From: Micromonospora sp. RP3T
GTDB taxonomy: Bacteria > Actinomycetota > Actinomycetes > Mycobacteriales > Micromonosporaceae
Length of the DNA: 64,000 nt
Assembly: GCF_003027925.1 (NCBI RefSeq)
Contig: NZ_PYPS01000014.1
Span: 62,001 to 126,000 of the forward strand
Reading direction: 5' to 3'
The notes beneath the pieces were generated by a model. The model did not search any database. It had not been told where the DNA came from and worked only from the letters and a program-made list of their open reading frames with translations. The position numbers were made by a program, and so were the translations under genes. Position 1 is the stretch's first letter; the number at the start of each line of letters is the position of its first letter. Positions 42,983-53,831 of this stretch are shown here, piece by piece.

Positions 42983-43043
42983 CGCCTCCGGTATAGCAGG
43001 GGCCCCCTCTCACCCTCAGGTGTTAAGAAGGGGCCCCTCCTTG
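42962..43043. repeat. Palindromic intergenic repeat, bidirectional terminator
   Basis: Arms 42962-42983 and 43022-43043 match as reverse complements at 21 of 22 positions. A third AGGGGCCCCCT core lies at 42998-43008. It shares GGAGGGGCCCC and TTAACGC with the element at 4730. It sits between convergent genes and contains the GPP34 stop codon. Confidence 0.85.
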
Positions 43044-43051
43044 CGTCGTGG

Positions 43052-44716
43052 TCAGAGGCCCAACGCGGCGGCGATCTCGGTGCGCAGCTCGGTGCCGGCC
43101 GCCCGGGCGCGGCTGCGGGCCGCCGGCACGTCGCCGTCGGTCACCGGCGCCACCACCTCCAGGTACGCCTTCAGTTTCGGCTCGGTGCCGGAGGGCCGGA
43201 TGACCACCCGGGCGGCGTCGGTGCGCAGGATCACCACGTCCGCGTCGGGGAGCAGGTCGGACGCCTGGGCGACCGGCTGCCCGAGCAGCGACGTCGGGGT
43301 GACCGCCCGGATCCGCGCCATCGCGTCCGCGATCACCCGGAGGTCCTCCACCCGCACCGAGAGCTGGTCGGTGTGGTGCACGCCGAACTCGGCGGCCAGC
43401 TCGTCCAGCCGGTCGGTGAGCGTCCGGCCCTGGGCCTTGAGGCCGGCGGCCAGCTCGGCGACGGTCAGCGCGGCGGTGATGCCGTCCTTGTCCCGCACGT
43501 GCCCCGGCGCGACGCAGTAGCCCAGCGCCTCCTCGTAGCCGTACACCAGCGGCTCCCGGCCGCCGCCGGCCCGGACGATCCACTTGAACCCGGTCAGCGT
43601 CTCGTCGTAGGGCAGCCCGCGCGCCTCGGCCATCGCCCGCAGCAGCGTCGACGAGACGACGGTGGTGGCGTACAGGCCGGTCACGCCGCGTCGCATCAGG
43701 TGGTCGGCGAGCAGCGCGCCCACCTCGTCGCCGCGCAGCATCCGCCAGGACCCGGCGTCGCGTACCGCCACCGCGCACCGGTCCGCGTCCGGGTCGTTGG
43801 CGATCGCCAGGTCGGCGCCGGTGCGGTCGGCGAGCGCGACCAGCAGATCCACCGCGCCCGGCTCCTCCGGGTTGGGGAAGTTGACGGTCGGGAACGCCGG
43901 ATCCGGCTCGGCCTGCTCGGGTACCACCCCGGGCACGCCGAAGCCGGCCCGCGCGAACGCGGCGGTCAGCACCGCCGCGCCGACCCCGTGCAGCGGCGTG
44001 TACGCCACCCTCAGGTCGCGTGGGCCGGCCGGGTCCACCACCGCGGCGGCCCGGTCCACGTACGCGGCGACCAGGTCGTCACCGAGGACCTGGCCGGCCG
44101 GGCCGAGCGGCACCCGGGCGAGCGGGCCGACCGCCCGGATGGCAGCCTCGATGCCGGCGTCGGCCGGCGGCACGATCTGCGCCCCCGCGCCCAGCTCGCC
44201 GCCGAGCTGCGCGCCCAGGTACACCTTGTAGCCGTTGTCCTGTGGCGGGTTGTGGCTGGCGGTGACCATCACGCCGGCGACGGCGCCGAGCTGCCGGACC
44301 GCGAACGCCAGCACCGGCGTGGGCAGCGGGCGGGGCAGCAGCAGCGCCGGCCGGCCCGCGCCGGTGGCCACCTGCGCGGTGCGCTCGGCGAACGCGCGGG
44401 AGCCGCGCCGGGCGTCGTACCCGATCACCAGCGGGCCCTCGCCGCCCTGGGCGGCGAGCCAGCCGACCAGCCCGGCGGCGGCCTGGGTGACCACGGCCAG
44501 GTTCATCCCGTTGGGCCCGGCGCGCAGCGGGCCGCGCAGGCCGGCGGTGCCGAACGTCAGCGGGCCGGCGAACCGGTCGGCCAGCTCGGCGGCCGTGCCG
44601 GGCAGCCCGTCGAGGACGGCGCGCAGCTCGTCCCGGTCGGCCGGGTCGGGGTCGTCGGCGAGCCAGCGCTCGGCTCGGCCGCGAAGGTCGTCAAGGTCAG
44701 TGGTGTCCGCCGCCAT
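43052..44716 (-). CDS. Phosphosugar mutase, alpha-D-phosphohexomutase family (phosphopentomutase candidate)
   Basis: A 554-residue four-domain mutase. The active-site phosphoserine motif VMVTASHNPPQDNGYKVY lies near residue 150, metal loop NDPDADRCAVAV near 308, sugar-binding DETLTGFKWI follows, and the phosphate-binding loop IRPSGTEPKLKAYLE lies in the C-terminal domain. Members of this size interconvert glucose or ribose/deoxyribose 1- and 5-phosphates. The gene lies near deoC, upp and GPP34, which supports a phosphopentomutase linking DeoA to DeoC, but phosphoglucomutase is not excluded. ATG 44716 fits the family start. Confidence 0.9.
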   Translation of the reverse strand: MAADTTDLDDLRGRAERWLADDPDPADRDELRAVLDGLPGTAAELADRFAGPLTFGTAGLRGPLRAGPNGMNLAVVTQAAAGLVGWLAAQGGEGPLVIGYDARRGSRAFAERTAQVATGAGRPALLLPRPLPTPVLAFAVRQLGAVAGVMVTASHNPPQDNGYKVYLGAQLGGELGAGAQIVPPADAGIEAAIRAVGPLARVPLGPAGQVLGDDLVAAYVDRAAAVVDPAGPRDLRVAYTPLHGVGAAVLTAAFARAGFGVPGVVPEQAEPDPAFPTVNFPNPEEPGAVDLLVALADRTGADLAIANDPDADRCAVAVRDAGSWRMLRGDEVGALLADHLMRRGVTGLYATTVVSSTLLRAMAEARGLPYDETLTGFKWIVRAGGGREPLVYGYEEALGYCVAPGHVRDKDGITAALTVAELAAGLKAQGRTLTDRLDELAAEFGVHHTDQLSVRVEDLRVIADAMARIRAVTPTSLLGQPVAQASDLLPDADVVILRTDAARVVIRPSGTEPKLKAYLEVVAPVTDGDVPAARSRARAAGTELRTEIAAALGL

Positions 44717-44765
44717 GGCCTCTTGATAGCACGGCGGCCGATCACCACCGGTCGTCGGCCTCGAC

Positions 44766-46784
44766 TCAGTTGTCGGCCGTGAGCTGGAACGAACCGGCCA
44801 TCGCGTCGAAGATCGGCTTGCTCTCGGCGAACCGTGCGTCGGTGGAGGAGAGGTAGAACGAGTAGACCTTGCCGTCGGAGACCAGGCCCCGCCAGATGCC
44901 GTGCCGCATGGCGTCGCCCTCGCCGCAGGTGTATTCGAGCTGGCCCGCGGTCTGGCCGGCGAGCGGCTGCTCGCTGACCGACAACTCGGTGTAGGGGGCC
45001 GGGCAGGTCTTGCTGTTCGCGGTCTTGCTCTTCAGGTTCCGCGAGGCGAACTCGGCCCAGCTGATCGAGGTGCCGCCCCACTTCTCGGCGATGACCCGCA
45101 CCTTGCGGCCCTCGTCGTTCGGGTCGACGTAGTCGACGTAGAGGCCGCCGGTCTGCCGCTGCCAGCCCTTCGGCACCTGGATGGTGATGCCCTTGACGGT
45201 CTGCTCCTGCATCTCCGGCGCGGCGGCGGCCGAATTCGACGGCAACGTGCCCACGATCGGCGGCGGCGCGTCGTCACCGCCGCCGCTGGTCAGCGCGATC
45301 ACGCTCACCAGCAGCACCACGGCCAGGCCGCCGGCGGCGGCGAGCTGGACCTTGCGGGGCCACGCCTTGACCCTGCCGAGCAGCCCCGGGGACGTGCCAC
45401 CGCTCGCGGCCGGCGCGGTGGCCGGCGTGGTCCACGGCTGGCCGGTGCCCGGCACCGACCACTGCGCGCCGCCGCCGTACACCTGCTGGGTGGCGTCGGC
45501 GTTGCCGCCGTAGGTGGCCGGCGGGCCGGTGGGGACACGCTGGGTGGCGTCCGTGCCCGCGCCCTGGCCGAAGCGGACCGTGGTGTCCGACGACGAGATG
45601 GGCTGGGTGGCCTCGGGGGCGTCCGGCCCGGACATCGCGCCGGTCGGCGTGTGCAGCGGGCCGGCGAGCGCGTCGGCGCTGGTCTCGTCGAGCGCCGCGG
45701 CGCCGGTCGCCGGCTTCGCGGCGGGGCGCTCCCCGCGCCGCAGCGCGGCGAGGCGGTCGGTGAGCGACTCGCTCGGGCCGATCATCGCCCGGCCGCCGAT
45801 CTGCCCGCTGGGCTTCGGCTCCGGCGCGGCCGGCGGCGGCGTGGTCGGGCGCGGCACCGGCACCACCGCGTACGGGTCGGTGACCGAGTTGACCGCGGTG
45901 GCGGTGCTGGTCAGCGGGCCGGCGAGCAGCTCGCGCAGCATGGCCCGGGCGCGGTGCACGTCGAGGCGGCGGGCCGGGTCCTTCTCCAGCAGGCCCATCA
46001 GCACGCCGGTGAGCGGGCCGCTGCGCTGCGGCGTGGCGGGCGGGTCCTCGACCACGGCGTGCATGGTCTCGATCGGGTCGCCCTTGTCGAACGGGGGCCG
46101 GCCCTCGACCGCGGTGTAGAGCGTCACGCCGAGCGAGAACAGGTCGCTGGGCGGGCCGAACTCCTGGCCCATGGCCCGCTCGGGGGAGATGAAGTGCGGC
46201 GAGCCGAGCACCATGCCGGGCGTGGTGAGCTGCACGTCGGTGGGCATCCGGGCGACGCCGAAGTCGGTCAGCACGCAGCGCCCGTCGGAGCAGATCAGCA
46301 CGTTCGCCGGCTTGACGTCGCGGTGCAGCACGCTGAGCGCGTGCGCCACCTCCAGCGCGCCGAGCAGCGCGATGCCGATCTTGGCGACCGCGCGCGGCGC
46401 GACCGGCCCGTCCTCGATCACCATGTCGGCCAGGCTGCGGGCGTCCAGCAGTTCCATCACGATCCACGGCCGGCCACCCTCGGTGACCACGTCGTAGACC
46501 TGCACCACGGCCGGATGCTGGATCGCGGCGGCGGCGCGGGCCTCGCGCAGCGTCCGCTCGTAGAGCGCGTCGCGGTCGCTGGGGGCGAGCCCCGGCGGGA
46601 GGACGACCTCCTTGACCGCCACGTCGCGGCGCAGCAGTGTATCTGTGGCCCGCCAGACCGTGCCCATGCCGCCGTTGCCCACCGGGGATCGCAGCGAGTA
46701 GCGACCACCGATGGTGGTGCCGGGCGCCGCGCGTCCAGTGGGGGGACTGGCCGGTCCGCCGCTCCACGTCGGAATCTGAGTCAC
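44766..46784 (-). CDS. Membrane serine/threonine protein kinase (PknB-like)
   Basis: A 672-residue Hanks-type kinase. The catalytic domain (about 25-290) has [27 protein letters not shown] with the catalytic Asp near 155, LTDFGVARM and [20 protein letters not shown], so it should be active. A Pro/Thr-rich juxtamembrane linker follows, one transmembrane helix at about 473-492, and an extracellular domain of about 170 residues ([18 protein letters not shown] onward) with two cysteines. No PASTA repeats are present. GTG 46784 opens the gene, divergent from the mutase with a 203-base gap. The signal sensed is unknown. Confidence 0.92.
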   Translation of the reverse strand: MTQIPTWSGGPASPPTGRAAPGTTIGGRYSLRSPVGNGGMGTVWRATDTLLRRDVAVKEVVLPPGLAPSDRDALYERTLREARAAAAIQHPAVVQVYDVVTEGGRPWIVMELLDARSLADMVIEDGPVAPRAVAKIGIALLGALEVAHALSVLHRDVKPANVLICSDGRCVLTDFGVARMPTDVQLTTPGMVLGSPHFISPERAMGQEFGPPSDLFSLGVTLYTAVEGRPPFDKGDPIETMHAVVEDPPATPQRSGPLTGVLMGLLEKDPARRLDVHRARAMLRELLAGPLTSTATAVNSVTDPYAVVPVPRPTTPPPAAPEPKPSGQIGGRAMIGPSESLTDRLAALRRGERPAAKPATGAAALDETSADALAGPLHTPTGAMSGPDAPEATQPISSSDTTVRFGQGAGTDATQRVPTGPPATYGGNADATQQVYGGGAQWSVPGTGQPWTTPATAPAASGGTSPGLLGRVKAWPRKVQLAAAGGLAVVLLVSVIALTSGGGDDAPPPIVGTLPSNSAAAAPEMQEQTVKGITIQVPKGWQRQTGGLYVDYVDPNDEGRKVRVIAEKWGGTSISWAEFASRNLKSKTANSKTCPAPYTELSVSEQPLAGQTAGQLEYTCGEGDAMRHGIWRGLVSDGKVYSFYLSSTDARFAESKPIFDAMAGSFQLTADN

Positions 46785-46975
46785 AGAAAAGCCACCGGGG
46801 GATATCGAGGGGGCTGGGACACAACCCCTCTATCTTGCTGGTTCCGACGCCCGATGCGAAACCCGACGCGGCGGGCGTTTACCTACTCGACGGTATGTGG
46901 CCAGCTACTCACCTCCGGTGGGCCGCCGGTTCCCGGTGTGCGGTATCCCTCACCCATCGAGCGGCCACCGCGTCC

Positions 46976-46981
46976 TACCAT
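46976..46981 (+). promoter_or_regulatory. -10 box of the acyl-CoA mutase gene
   Basis: TACCAT ends 6 bases before ATG 46988, consistent with a leaderless transcript. The remaining intergenic DNA (46785-46975) shows no clear operator. Confidence 0.55.
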
Positions 46982-46987
46982 CCGGTA

Positions 46988-48571
<1,584 letters not shown>

Positions 48572-48583
48572 GACGTCGGTGAC

Positions 48584-48626
48584 GGCGGCCCCGTCGGCAT
48601 CCCCCGGGTGCCCGGCGCGGGCCGCC
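48584..48626 (+). terminator. Terminator after the mutase gene
   Basis: GGCGGCCC (48584-48591) pairs with GGGCCGCC (48619-48626), with further pairing possible inside. TTT follows directly. The mutase stop lies 13 bases upstream. Confidence 0.6.
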
Positions 48627-49057
48627 TTTCGCATTCTGGCGGGTGTGCGATTTTGTCAGGCGGGTAACTCGTTCGGGTGAACGGGACGGACAGCATGTGC
48701 GGTCGGTGAGCGGGCGGCCATGTCACCGTCGGGAGTCGCCCGGCAGCCGACGGTTGTCGGGCAATTGTCGGAGTGGCAGTTAATTGCCGCGACTAATGCG
48801 ACAATTCGGAACGACGACTCGGCTTTTGGTAATCGATGAATCGGTTACGCGTTGTAGGAGGTGGGGGGCAGATGACCGCGTCCGACCACGATCTACCTGC
48901 TGTCCCGCAGATATTCGAGCGCTCCCACCAGGGCATTCGTGACGCTGCGCGGTCCGATCGCTACGCGAAAGATGTTGCGCAGCGTCACCGTCGGGGGTCT
49001 AGGCTGTCTGCTGTTCTGCCCGATGACCCATCCCTCTCAAGTGATCGAGAATTCGAC
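48627..49057 (+). other. Gene-free, AT-richer leader region of the M20 gene
   Basis: About 430 bases without a convincing gene. The part 48750-48850 is clearly AT-richer than its surroundings and holds overlapping inverted repeats: GGCAATT with AATTGCC, and AATTGTCG with CGACAATT. An open frame from 48836 (with AGGAGG upstream) runs into the M20 gene, but its third-position GC is only about 60 percent against over 90 in neighbours, so I treat it as untranslated leader. A promoter may lie at 48975-49005 (TTGCGC, TAGGCT, spacing 19). Confidence 0.5.
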
Positions 49058-50317
49058 GTGACGAGTGCGTTGACGCTGCCCTCGGGCGGCCTGCTGGCGT
49101 CGTCCCGGCCCGAGGCGCCGACCGGTTCCCAGCCCCTGCCCTTCGAGCTCGACCATCTGCTCGCGCTGCGGGTACCCGGCCTCATCGCGACCCGCCGTCA
49201 CATCCACTCCCACCCGGAACTGTCCGGCGAGGAGTTCGAGACGGCCGCCCTGGTGCACCGGGAACTCTCCCTCGCCGGGCTGAGCCCGCGACTGCTGCCG
49301 AAGGGCAACGGCGTCATCTGCGACATCGACGGCCGCCCCGACGGGCCGGTGGTCGCGCTCCGCGCCGACATCGACGCGCTGCCGCTGAGCGACCCGAAGG
49401 ACGTGCCGTACCGCTCGACGGTGGACGGCGTCTGCCACGCCTGCGGCCACGACGTGCACACCGCCGTGCTGCTCGGCGTCGGCATGCTGCTCGCCCAGCT
49501 CGCCGACCTCGGCGAGCTGGACGGCCGGGTACGGCTCATCTTCCAGCCGGCCGAGGAGATCCTGCCCTGCGGCTCGCTGGAGGTGATCGAGGCCGGCGGC
49601 CTCGACGACGTGGTGCAGATCTTCGCGCTGCACTGCGACCCGAACCTGCCGGTCGGCAAGGTCGGCCTGCGGGTCGGCCCGATCACCGCCGCCGCCGACA
49701 ACGTCACCGTCCGGCTCACCGGGCCGGGCGGGCACACCGCCCGGCCGCACCTGACCGTCGACCTGGTCGACGCGCTCGGCCGGCTGGTCACCGAGGTGCC
49801 GACGCTGATCAGTCGCCGGGTGCCGGCCAACAGCGGGCTGCTGCTGGTGTTCGGCCACGCCTCGGCCGGCACCCGCTACAACGTCATCCCCTCCGAGGCG
49901 TCCGCCGCCGGCACGCTGCGGGTGATGGACCGGGAGACCTGGGAGCAGGCCCCCAAGATCGTGGCCCAGGTGGTGCGGGACGTGCTCGCCCCCACCGGCG
50001 CCACCGTCGACCTGGAATACCTGCGCGGTCGCCCGCCGGTCACAAACGACGCCGGGGCCATCGGCGTGCTCACCGCCGCCACCGCGTCGGCGCTCGGGCC
50101 GGAGGGCATCGCCGAGACGCCGCAGAGCATGGGCGGCGAGGACTTCTCCTGGTACCTGGAGCACGTGCCCGGCGCGCTCGCCCGCCTCGGCGTCGGCCGG
50201 AACGGTCCCAACATGGACCTGCACCGGGCCTCCTTCGACGTGGACGAGCGCGCCATCGAGGCGGGCGTACGCCTCATGGTCCAGACCGCGCTGCGGGCAC
50301 TGGCGGCGGCGCGCTGA
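49058..50317 (+). CDS. M20-family amidohydrolase
   Basis: A 419-residue zinc amidohydrolase of the aminoacylase/hippuricase type. Motifs: RRHIHSHPELSGEE near residue 45, LRADIDALPL, HACGHDVHTAVLLGVG with metal ligands, IFQPAEEILPCGSLEVIEAG with catalytic glutamates, ALHCDP, and the C-terminal GGEDFSWYLEHVPG. The dimerisation domain (about 210-325) is intact. GTG 49058 is chosen because coding bias starts there and GAGAA lies 7 bases upstream. Likely hydrolyses N-acyl amino acids or peptides; the substrate is unknown. The last 44 bases overlap the convergent DUF4349 gene. Confidence 0.9.
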   Translation: MTSALTLPSGGLLASSRPEAPTGSQPLPFELDHLLALRVPGLIATRRHIHSHPELSGEEFETAALVHRELSLAGLSPRLLPKGNGVICDIDGRPDGPVVALRADIDALPLSDPKDVPYRSTVDGVCHACGHDVHTAVLLGVGMLLAQLADLGELDGRVRLIFQPAEEILPCGSLEVIEAGGLDDVVQIFALHCDPNLPVGKVGLRVGPITAAADNVTVRLTGPGGHTARPHLTVDLVDALGRLVTEVPTLISRRVPANSGLLLVFGHASAGTRYNVIPSEASAAGTLRVMDRETWEQAPKIVAQVVRDVLAPTGATVDLEYLRGRPPVTNDAGAIGVLTAATASALGPEGIAETPQSMGGEDFSWYLEHVPGALARLGVGRNGPNMDLHRASFDVDERAIEAGVRLMVQTALRALAAAR

Positions 50318-51245
50318 CCGGACCGCCGCCCGGCCCGACCGGCGGCGGTCCCATCGGGTACCGGCCGGGCGGCGGCGTCCGCCGGGCCCGCGCCCGCCGC
50401 CGCCAGCGCAGCAGGAACCACAGCGGTACGCCGATCACCACCGCGAACGGCAGCACGGCGCCGAGCACGGTGAGCAGCACGCGTACCGAGGTGAGGAACA
50501 CCGCCCAGCCGCCGCCCAGCCCGGAGAGGAAGCCGAGGTCGGCACCATCCTCGGCGGTGCTGGCGTCGCGACCCAGGAACGTCACGGTGATGGTGGAGAG
50601 CGCGGTCAGGTCGGCCAGCCGGCGCTTGCGTGCCTCCAACGCGGCCAGGTCGGCCTGCCGGGTGCCCACCTCGTTCTCCAGCGTGACGAGCTGATCCACG
50701 GAACTCGCCTGGGCGAGCAGCTTGCGGGCGCTCTCCACCCGGGCCCGCTGGGTGGCGATCCGGGCGTCCAGGTCCACCACCTGCTCGGTGACGTCCTCGG
50801 TGCGGATCTCCCGGCGCTCCTGCCGGCCGTAGCCGGCGAGCTGGTCGATCACGCCGGCGAACTTGTCGGCCGGCACCCGCAGGGTCAGCACCGCCCGGGC
50901 GTCCGCCGACGAACTGGACCGCCGGTCCCCGCCGACGAAACCCCCGGCCGCGGTGACCGCGGTGGTCGCCTCCCGCGCCGCGGCGTCCACGTCGTCCACC
51001 CGCACCTGCATCGTGCCGGTGTAGATGATGGACCGTTGGTCCACCCGCAGGTCGGCGCCGCCGGTCCCGCCCGGCGCCGCCTGGTCCCGGTCCCGCGCGG
51101 CGCCACCCTCGGCAGCCGGGGCCGCCGCGTCGCGGCCACCGCTGTTCCCGTCGCTGTCCCCGCCGGCGCTGCACGCGCCCACCGCCAGCATCGCGACCAG
51201 GCCCACCGCCACCAGGGACCCGCCCCGGAGTCGTCGTCCGCCCAT
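50274..51245 (-). CDS. DUF4349-domain lipoprotein
   Basis: A 323-residue exported lipoprotein anchored at both ends. The signal peptide ends VGAC with the lipidated Cys near 25. The DUF4349 domain (about 75-260) includes RSIIYTGTMQVRVDDVDAAA, TLRVPADKFAGVIDQL, and a coiled-coil hairpin RIATQRARVESARKLLAQ to EARKRRLADL. A C-terminal membrane helix (about 262-285) follows, then a basic Pro-rich cytoplasmic tail. ATG 51245 has GGAGCGGGGA just before it. Family function is unknown. The 3-prime end overlaps the M20 gene convergently. Confidence 0.88.
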   Translation of the reverse strand: MGGRRLRGGSLVAVGLVAMLAVGACSAGGDSDGNSGGRDAAAPAAEGGAARDRDQAAPGGTGGADLRVDQRSIIYTGTMQVRVDDVDAAAREATTAVTAAGGFVGGDRRSSSSADARAVLTLRVPADKFAGVIDQLAGYGRQERREIRTEDVTEQVVDLDARIATQRARVESARKLLAQASSVDQLVTLENEVGTRQADLAALEARKRRLADLTALSTITVTFLGRDASTAEDGADLGFLSGLGGGWAVFLTSVRVLLTVLGAVLPFAVVIGVPLWFLLRWRRRARARRTPPPGRYPMGPPPVGPGGGPVSAPPPVPAARSGP

Positions 51246-51369
51246 TCCCCGCTCCGATCGTCGTCTCGGCCCCGCCAGCCGGGACCGATACCTCGGACGC
51301 GACGCGTGGTCGCGCCGGTTCCGGCAGACTGCGCTGAGGACGTCACGATTCGATATTGGAGGAGTCACG

Positions 51370-52002
51370 ATGCGGCTCACCAAGTACGCCCACTCTTGCC
51401 TCCGGCTGGAGCACGACGGGGGAGTGCTGGTCGTCGACCCCGGTGTCTTCAGCGACGCGGCCGGGGCGCTGGACGGGACGGACGCGGTGCTTGTCACCCA
51501 CGAGCACCCGGACCATGTGGACGTCGCCGCGCTGACCCGGGCGCTGGAGCGGCGGGCGGTGCCGGTGCACGGCCCCGCCTCGCTCGCCGGTGTGCTCGGC
51601 GACGCCGCCGAGGCGCTCGTCGTGGTCACGCCCGGTGAGTCGTTCACCGCCGCCGGTGTGCCGGTGCGGGCGTACGGGGGTCAGCACGCGGTCATCCACC
51701 CGGACATCCCGGTGATCCCGAACCTGGGCTACCTGTTCGCCGACACGGTCTACCACCCGGGCGACGCGCTGGTCGCCCCCGACGACGTCCGGGTGGACAC
51801 GCTGTTCGCCCCGATCCACGCGCCCTGGTCGAAGTTCTCCGAGGTGCTCGACTTCATCCGCGCGGTCGCCCCACGCCGCGCGTACGCGCTGCACGACGGG
51901 ATGCTCAACGCCAACGGCCTCGGGGTGCTGGACCGGCAGTACACCGCGATGTCCGGCACCGACTACCGCCGTCTGGAGCCGGGCACCCGGATCGATGCCT
52001 GA
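51370..52002 (+). CDS. MBL-fold metal-dependent hydrolase
   Basis: A 210-residue metallo-beta-lactamase-fold protein of the UlaG-like, single-domain type: KYAHSCLRLEHDGGVLVVDPG, then the metal motif THEHPDHVD near residue 43, GGQHAVIHPDIP and the C-terminal ALHDGMLNANG. It has a strong GGAGGAGT upstream of ATG 51370. There is no signal peptide. The substrate is not predictable. The end overlaps the next gene by 8 bases, suggesting an operon with the coiled-coil protein. Confidence 0.9.
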   Translation: MRLTKYAHSCLRLEHDGGVLVVDPGVFSDAAGALDGTDAVLVTHEHPDHVDVAALTRALERRAVPVHGPASLAGVLGDAAEALVVVTPGESFTAAGVPVRAYGGQHAVIHPDIPVIPNLGYLFADTVYHPGDALVAPDDVRVDTLFAPIHAPWSKFSEVLDFIRAVAPRRAYALHDGMLNANGLGVLDRQYTAMSGTDYRRLEPGTRIDA

Positions 52003-53002
52003 CGTCCCCGCCGACCTGATCCGGCGGCTCTACGCCACGCCGCCGGAGAAGTTCGTCGCGGCCCGGGACGCCGCCGTCGCGCAGGCGCGGGAGGCCGGCG
52101 ATCCGCGTACCGCGCGGGAGATCGGCCGGCTGCGACGCCCCACGGTCGCGGCCTGGCTGGTCAACCTGCTCGCGATCCGGCGGCCCGAGTTGGTCGCCGA
52201 CCTCGCCCAGCTCGCCGACTCGCTCCGCGCCGCCCAACGCGACCTGCGCGGCGGCAAGCTGCGGGAACTCTCCGCCCAGCGGCGTGCCGTGGTGGGCGCG
52301 CTGGTCGCCGAGGTACGCAAGCTGGCCGCCGCCGAACCCGCCGCGCCGCCGGCCGGGAAGCTGCCGCTGGGCGAGGTGGAGGCGACGCTCAACGCCGCGC
52401 TCTCCGACACCGAGGTGGCCGAGCAGGTGCGCGCCGGCCGGCTGCTGCGGGCCAGCCACTACGCCGGGTTCGGCGAGGTGCCCCGCCCTCAGCTGCGGCT
52501 GGTGACCGGCGGCGAGGACACGGCCGGCGTACCGGAGCGGGCGGGTGAGTCCGGTGTGCCGGACCGGGCGGGTAAGGCCGGCGGGCCGGACGGTGCGGGT
52601 AGGTCCGGCGGGCCGGACGGGGCGAGCGCGCGGGCCGAGGCGCGGCGGGCCCGCGACCAGCGGGCGGCGCGGGCCGAACGGGCCGCCCGGCGGCGGGCGG
52701 CGACCCGCGAGCTGGCGAAGGCCCACACGGACCTGGAGCGGGCCGAACAGGAGCTGGCCGGGGCGGGCGCGGCCGAACGGGACGGCGTGGCGGCGCTGGA
52801 CCGGATCGAGACCGAGCTGGCCGAGCTGGAACGTCGCCGGGCGGTTGCCGAACAGGAGCTGAGCCGGGCCCGGCTGGCCCGTCGGGGCGCGGAACGGACG
52901 GTCACCGCCGCCCGTCGGCGGGCCGGCGAGGTGGAGGCCGTGTTGGAGGCGCTCGACGCCGAAGAGGGGGATGCCGAAGACGGTGACGACCGGGCAGACT
53001 GA
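51995..53002 (+). CDS. Hypothetical coiled-coil protein
   Basis: A 335-residue protein I cannot assign to a function. The N-terminal 170 residues are helical with LYATPPEKFVAARDAAVAQ and RLRRPTVAAWLVNLLAIRRP, a pattern seen in conserved actinobacterial hypotheticals. A Gly/Pro-rich linker of three 9-residue repeats follows. The C-terminal half (about 215-320) is a long Ala/Arg/Glu coiled coil (EARRARDQRAARAERAARRR). It overlaps the MBL gene by 8 bases. The tail is acidic. No membrane segment is present. Confidence 0.75.
   Translation: MPDVPADLIRRLYATPPEKFVAARDAAVAQAREAGDPRTAREIGRLRRPTVAAWLVNLLAIRRPELVADLAQLADSLRAAQRDLRGGKLRELSAQRRAVVGALVAEVRKLAAAEPAAPPAGKLPLGEVEATLNAALSDTEVAEQVRAGRLLRASHYAGFGEVPRPQLRLVTGGEDTAGVPERAGESGVPDRAGKAGGPDGAGRSGGPDGASARAEARRARDQRAARAERAARRRAATRELAKAHTDLERAEQELAGAGAAERDGVAALDRIETELAELERRRAVAEQELSRARLARRGAERTVTAARRRAGEVEAVLEALDAEEGDAEDGDDRAD
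52541..52621 (+). repeat. Three 27-bp tandem repeats in the coiled-coil gene
   Basis: Units at 52541, 52568 and 52595 encode AGESGVPDR, AGKAGGPDG and AGRSGGPDG. They form a flexible linker between the helical domain and the coiled coil. Confidence 0.8.
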
Positions 53003-53042
53003 GCGTGATGAACGACCACGGTGGACGGACGGCGGGCCGGCC

Positions 53043-53789
53043 ATGACTCCCGAGCAGGTCGTCGCCGCCAGCAAGCCACTGGTGCTGGAACTCGGGGAGG
53101 CGTTCTCCCGCTGCCCGTCCACGCTGCGCCGGGCCCGGCTGCTCGGCATCTCCGGGTGGGCCTTCTACATCACCGGGCGGGCCGGCGCGCTCGGCGACGT
53201 CCGGGCCGAGACGGTGGCCGCGACACTCGGGTTCATCGCCCCGGAAGCGGTCGCGGACGGGTGGGACGCCTCGGCGCGGACGGTGCCACCGCTGGAGGTG
53301 GCCGCCGCCAACCTGGCCGAGTGCTGCCGGTGGGGCGCGGCCCGGCTGGGCGACGCACCCGGGGTGTCCCGGCTCGCCGGGCTGCTCGGTCGGGCCGTCG
53401 ACGCGGCGGACGGCAGCGCCATGCCGCTCTTCGCCGCCTGGCGGGCCATGCCGATGCCGGTGTCCGACCCGTCCGCCGGGGCCCGCGCGGCCGTCGGCCT
53501 GCTGCTGCTGCGCGAGCACTTCGCCGGGGCGTACCTGCTGGCGGTGCGAGCCGCCGGGCTGACCCCGCTGGAGGCGGTGCTGGCCGGTCCGGAGGGGGAG
53601 GCGGGCGCCGCCGCGTGCGGCTGGGCGCCGCCGTACCCGCCGATCGGGCCGCTGGTCCGCCGCCGGATCTGGGCCGAGGCGGTGACCGACCGACTGGTGT
53701 CCCCGGCGTTCCACGTCCTCGGTCCGGCCGCCGGCACGGAGCTGGTCGAGCTGCTCACCGCCGCGCGGCGGCACGCCCGGCGCGGATAA
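53043..53789 (+). CDS. SCO6745-family helical protein
   Basis: A 248-residue protein matching the SCO6745 family as I know it: LGISGWAFYITGRAGALGDVRAETVAATLGFIAPEAVADGW is the diagnostic region at residues 38-78, in short pieces ARLLGISGWAFYITGR and GDVRAETVAATLGFIAPE. The rest is helical with LLLREHFAGAYLLAVRAAGL. The family has no established activity. ATG 53043 is used; the ribosome site is weak. It lies 40 bases after the coiled-coil gene and 42 before the acetyltransferase on the same strand. Confidence 0.75.
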   Translation: MTPEQVVAASKPLVLELGEAFSRCPSTLRRARLLGISGWAFYITGRAGALGDVRAETVAATLGFIAPEAVADGWDASARTVPPLEVAAANLAECCRWGAARLGDAPGVSRLAGLLGRAVDAADGSAMPLFAAWRAMPMPVSDPSAGARAAVGLLLLREHFAGAYLLAVRAAGLTPLEAVLAGPEGEAGAAACGWAPPYPPIGPLVRRRIWAEAVTDRLVSPAFHVLGPAAGTELVELLTAARRHARRG

Positions 53790-53831
53790 TTGGGAGGCGG
53801 AACGGTCGGGCCGGCTGCCAGGATCGGCCGC

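Noticed and set aside
46637..46987. Upstream extension of the acyl-CoA mutase frame
   Set aside because: It overlaps the divergent kinase gene and its promoter region; family similarity begins at ATG 46988.
48836..49057. N-terminal extension of the M20 hydrolase
   Set aside because: Although open and preceded by AGGAGG, its third-position GC is far below neighbouring genes and it extends beyond the family N-terminus.
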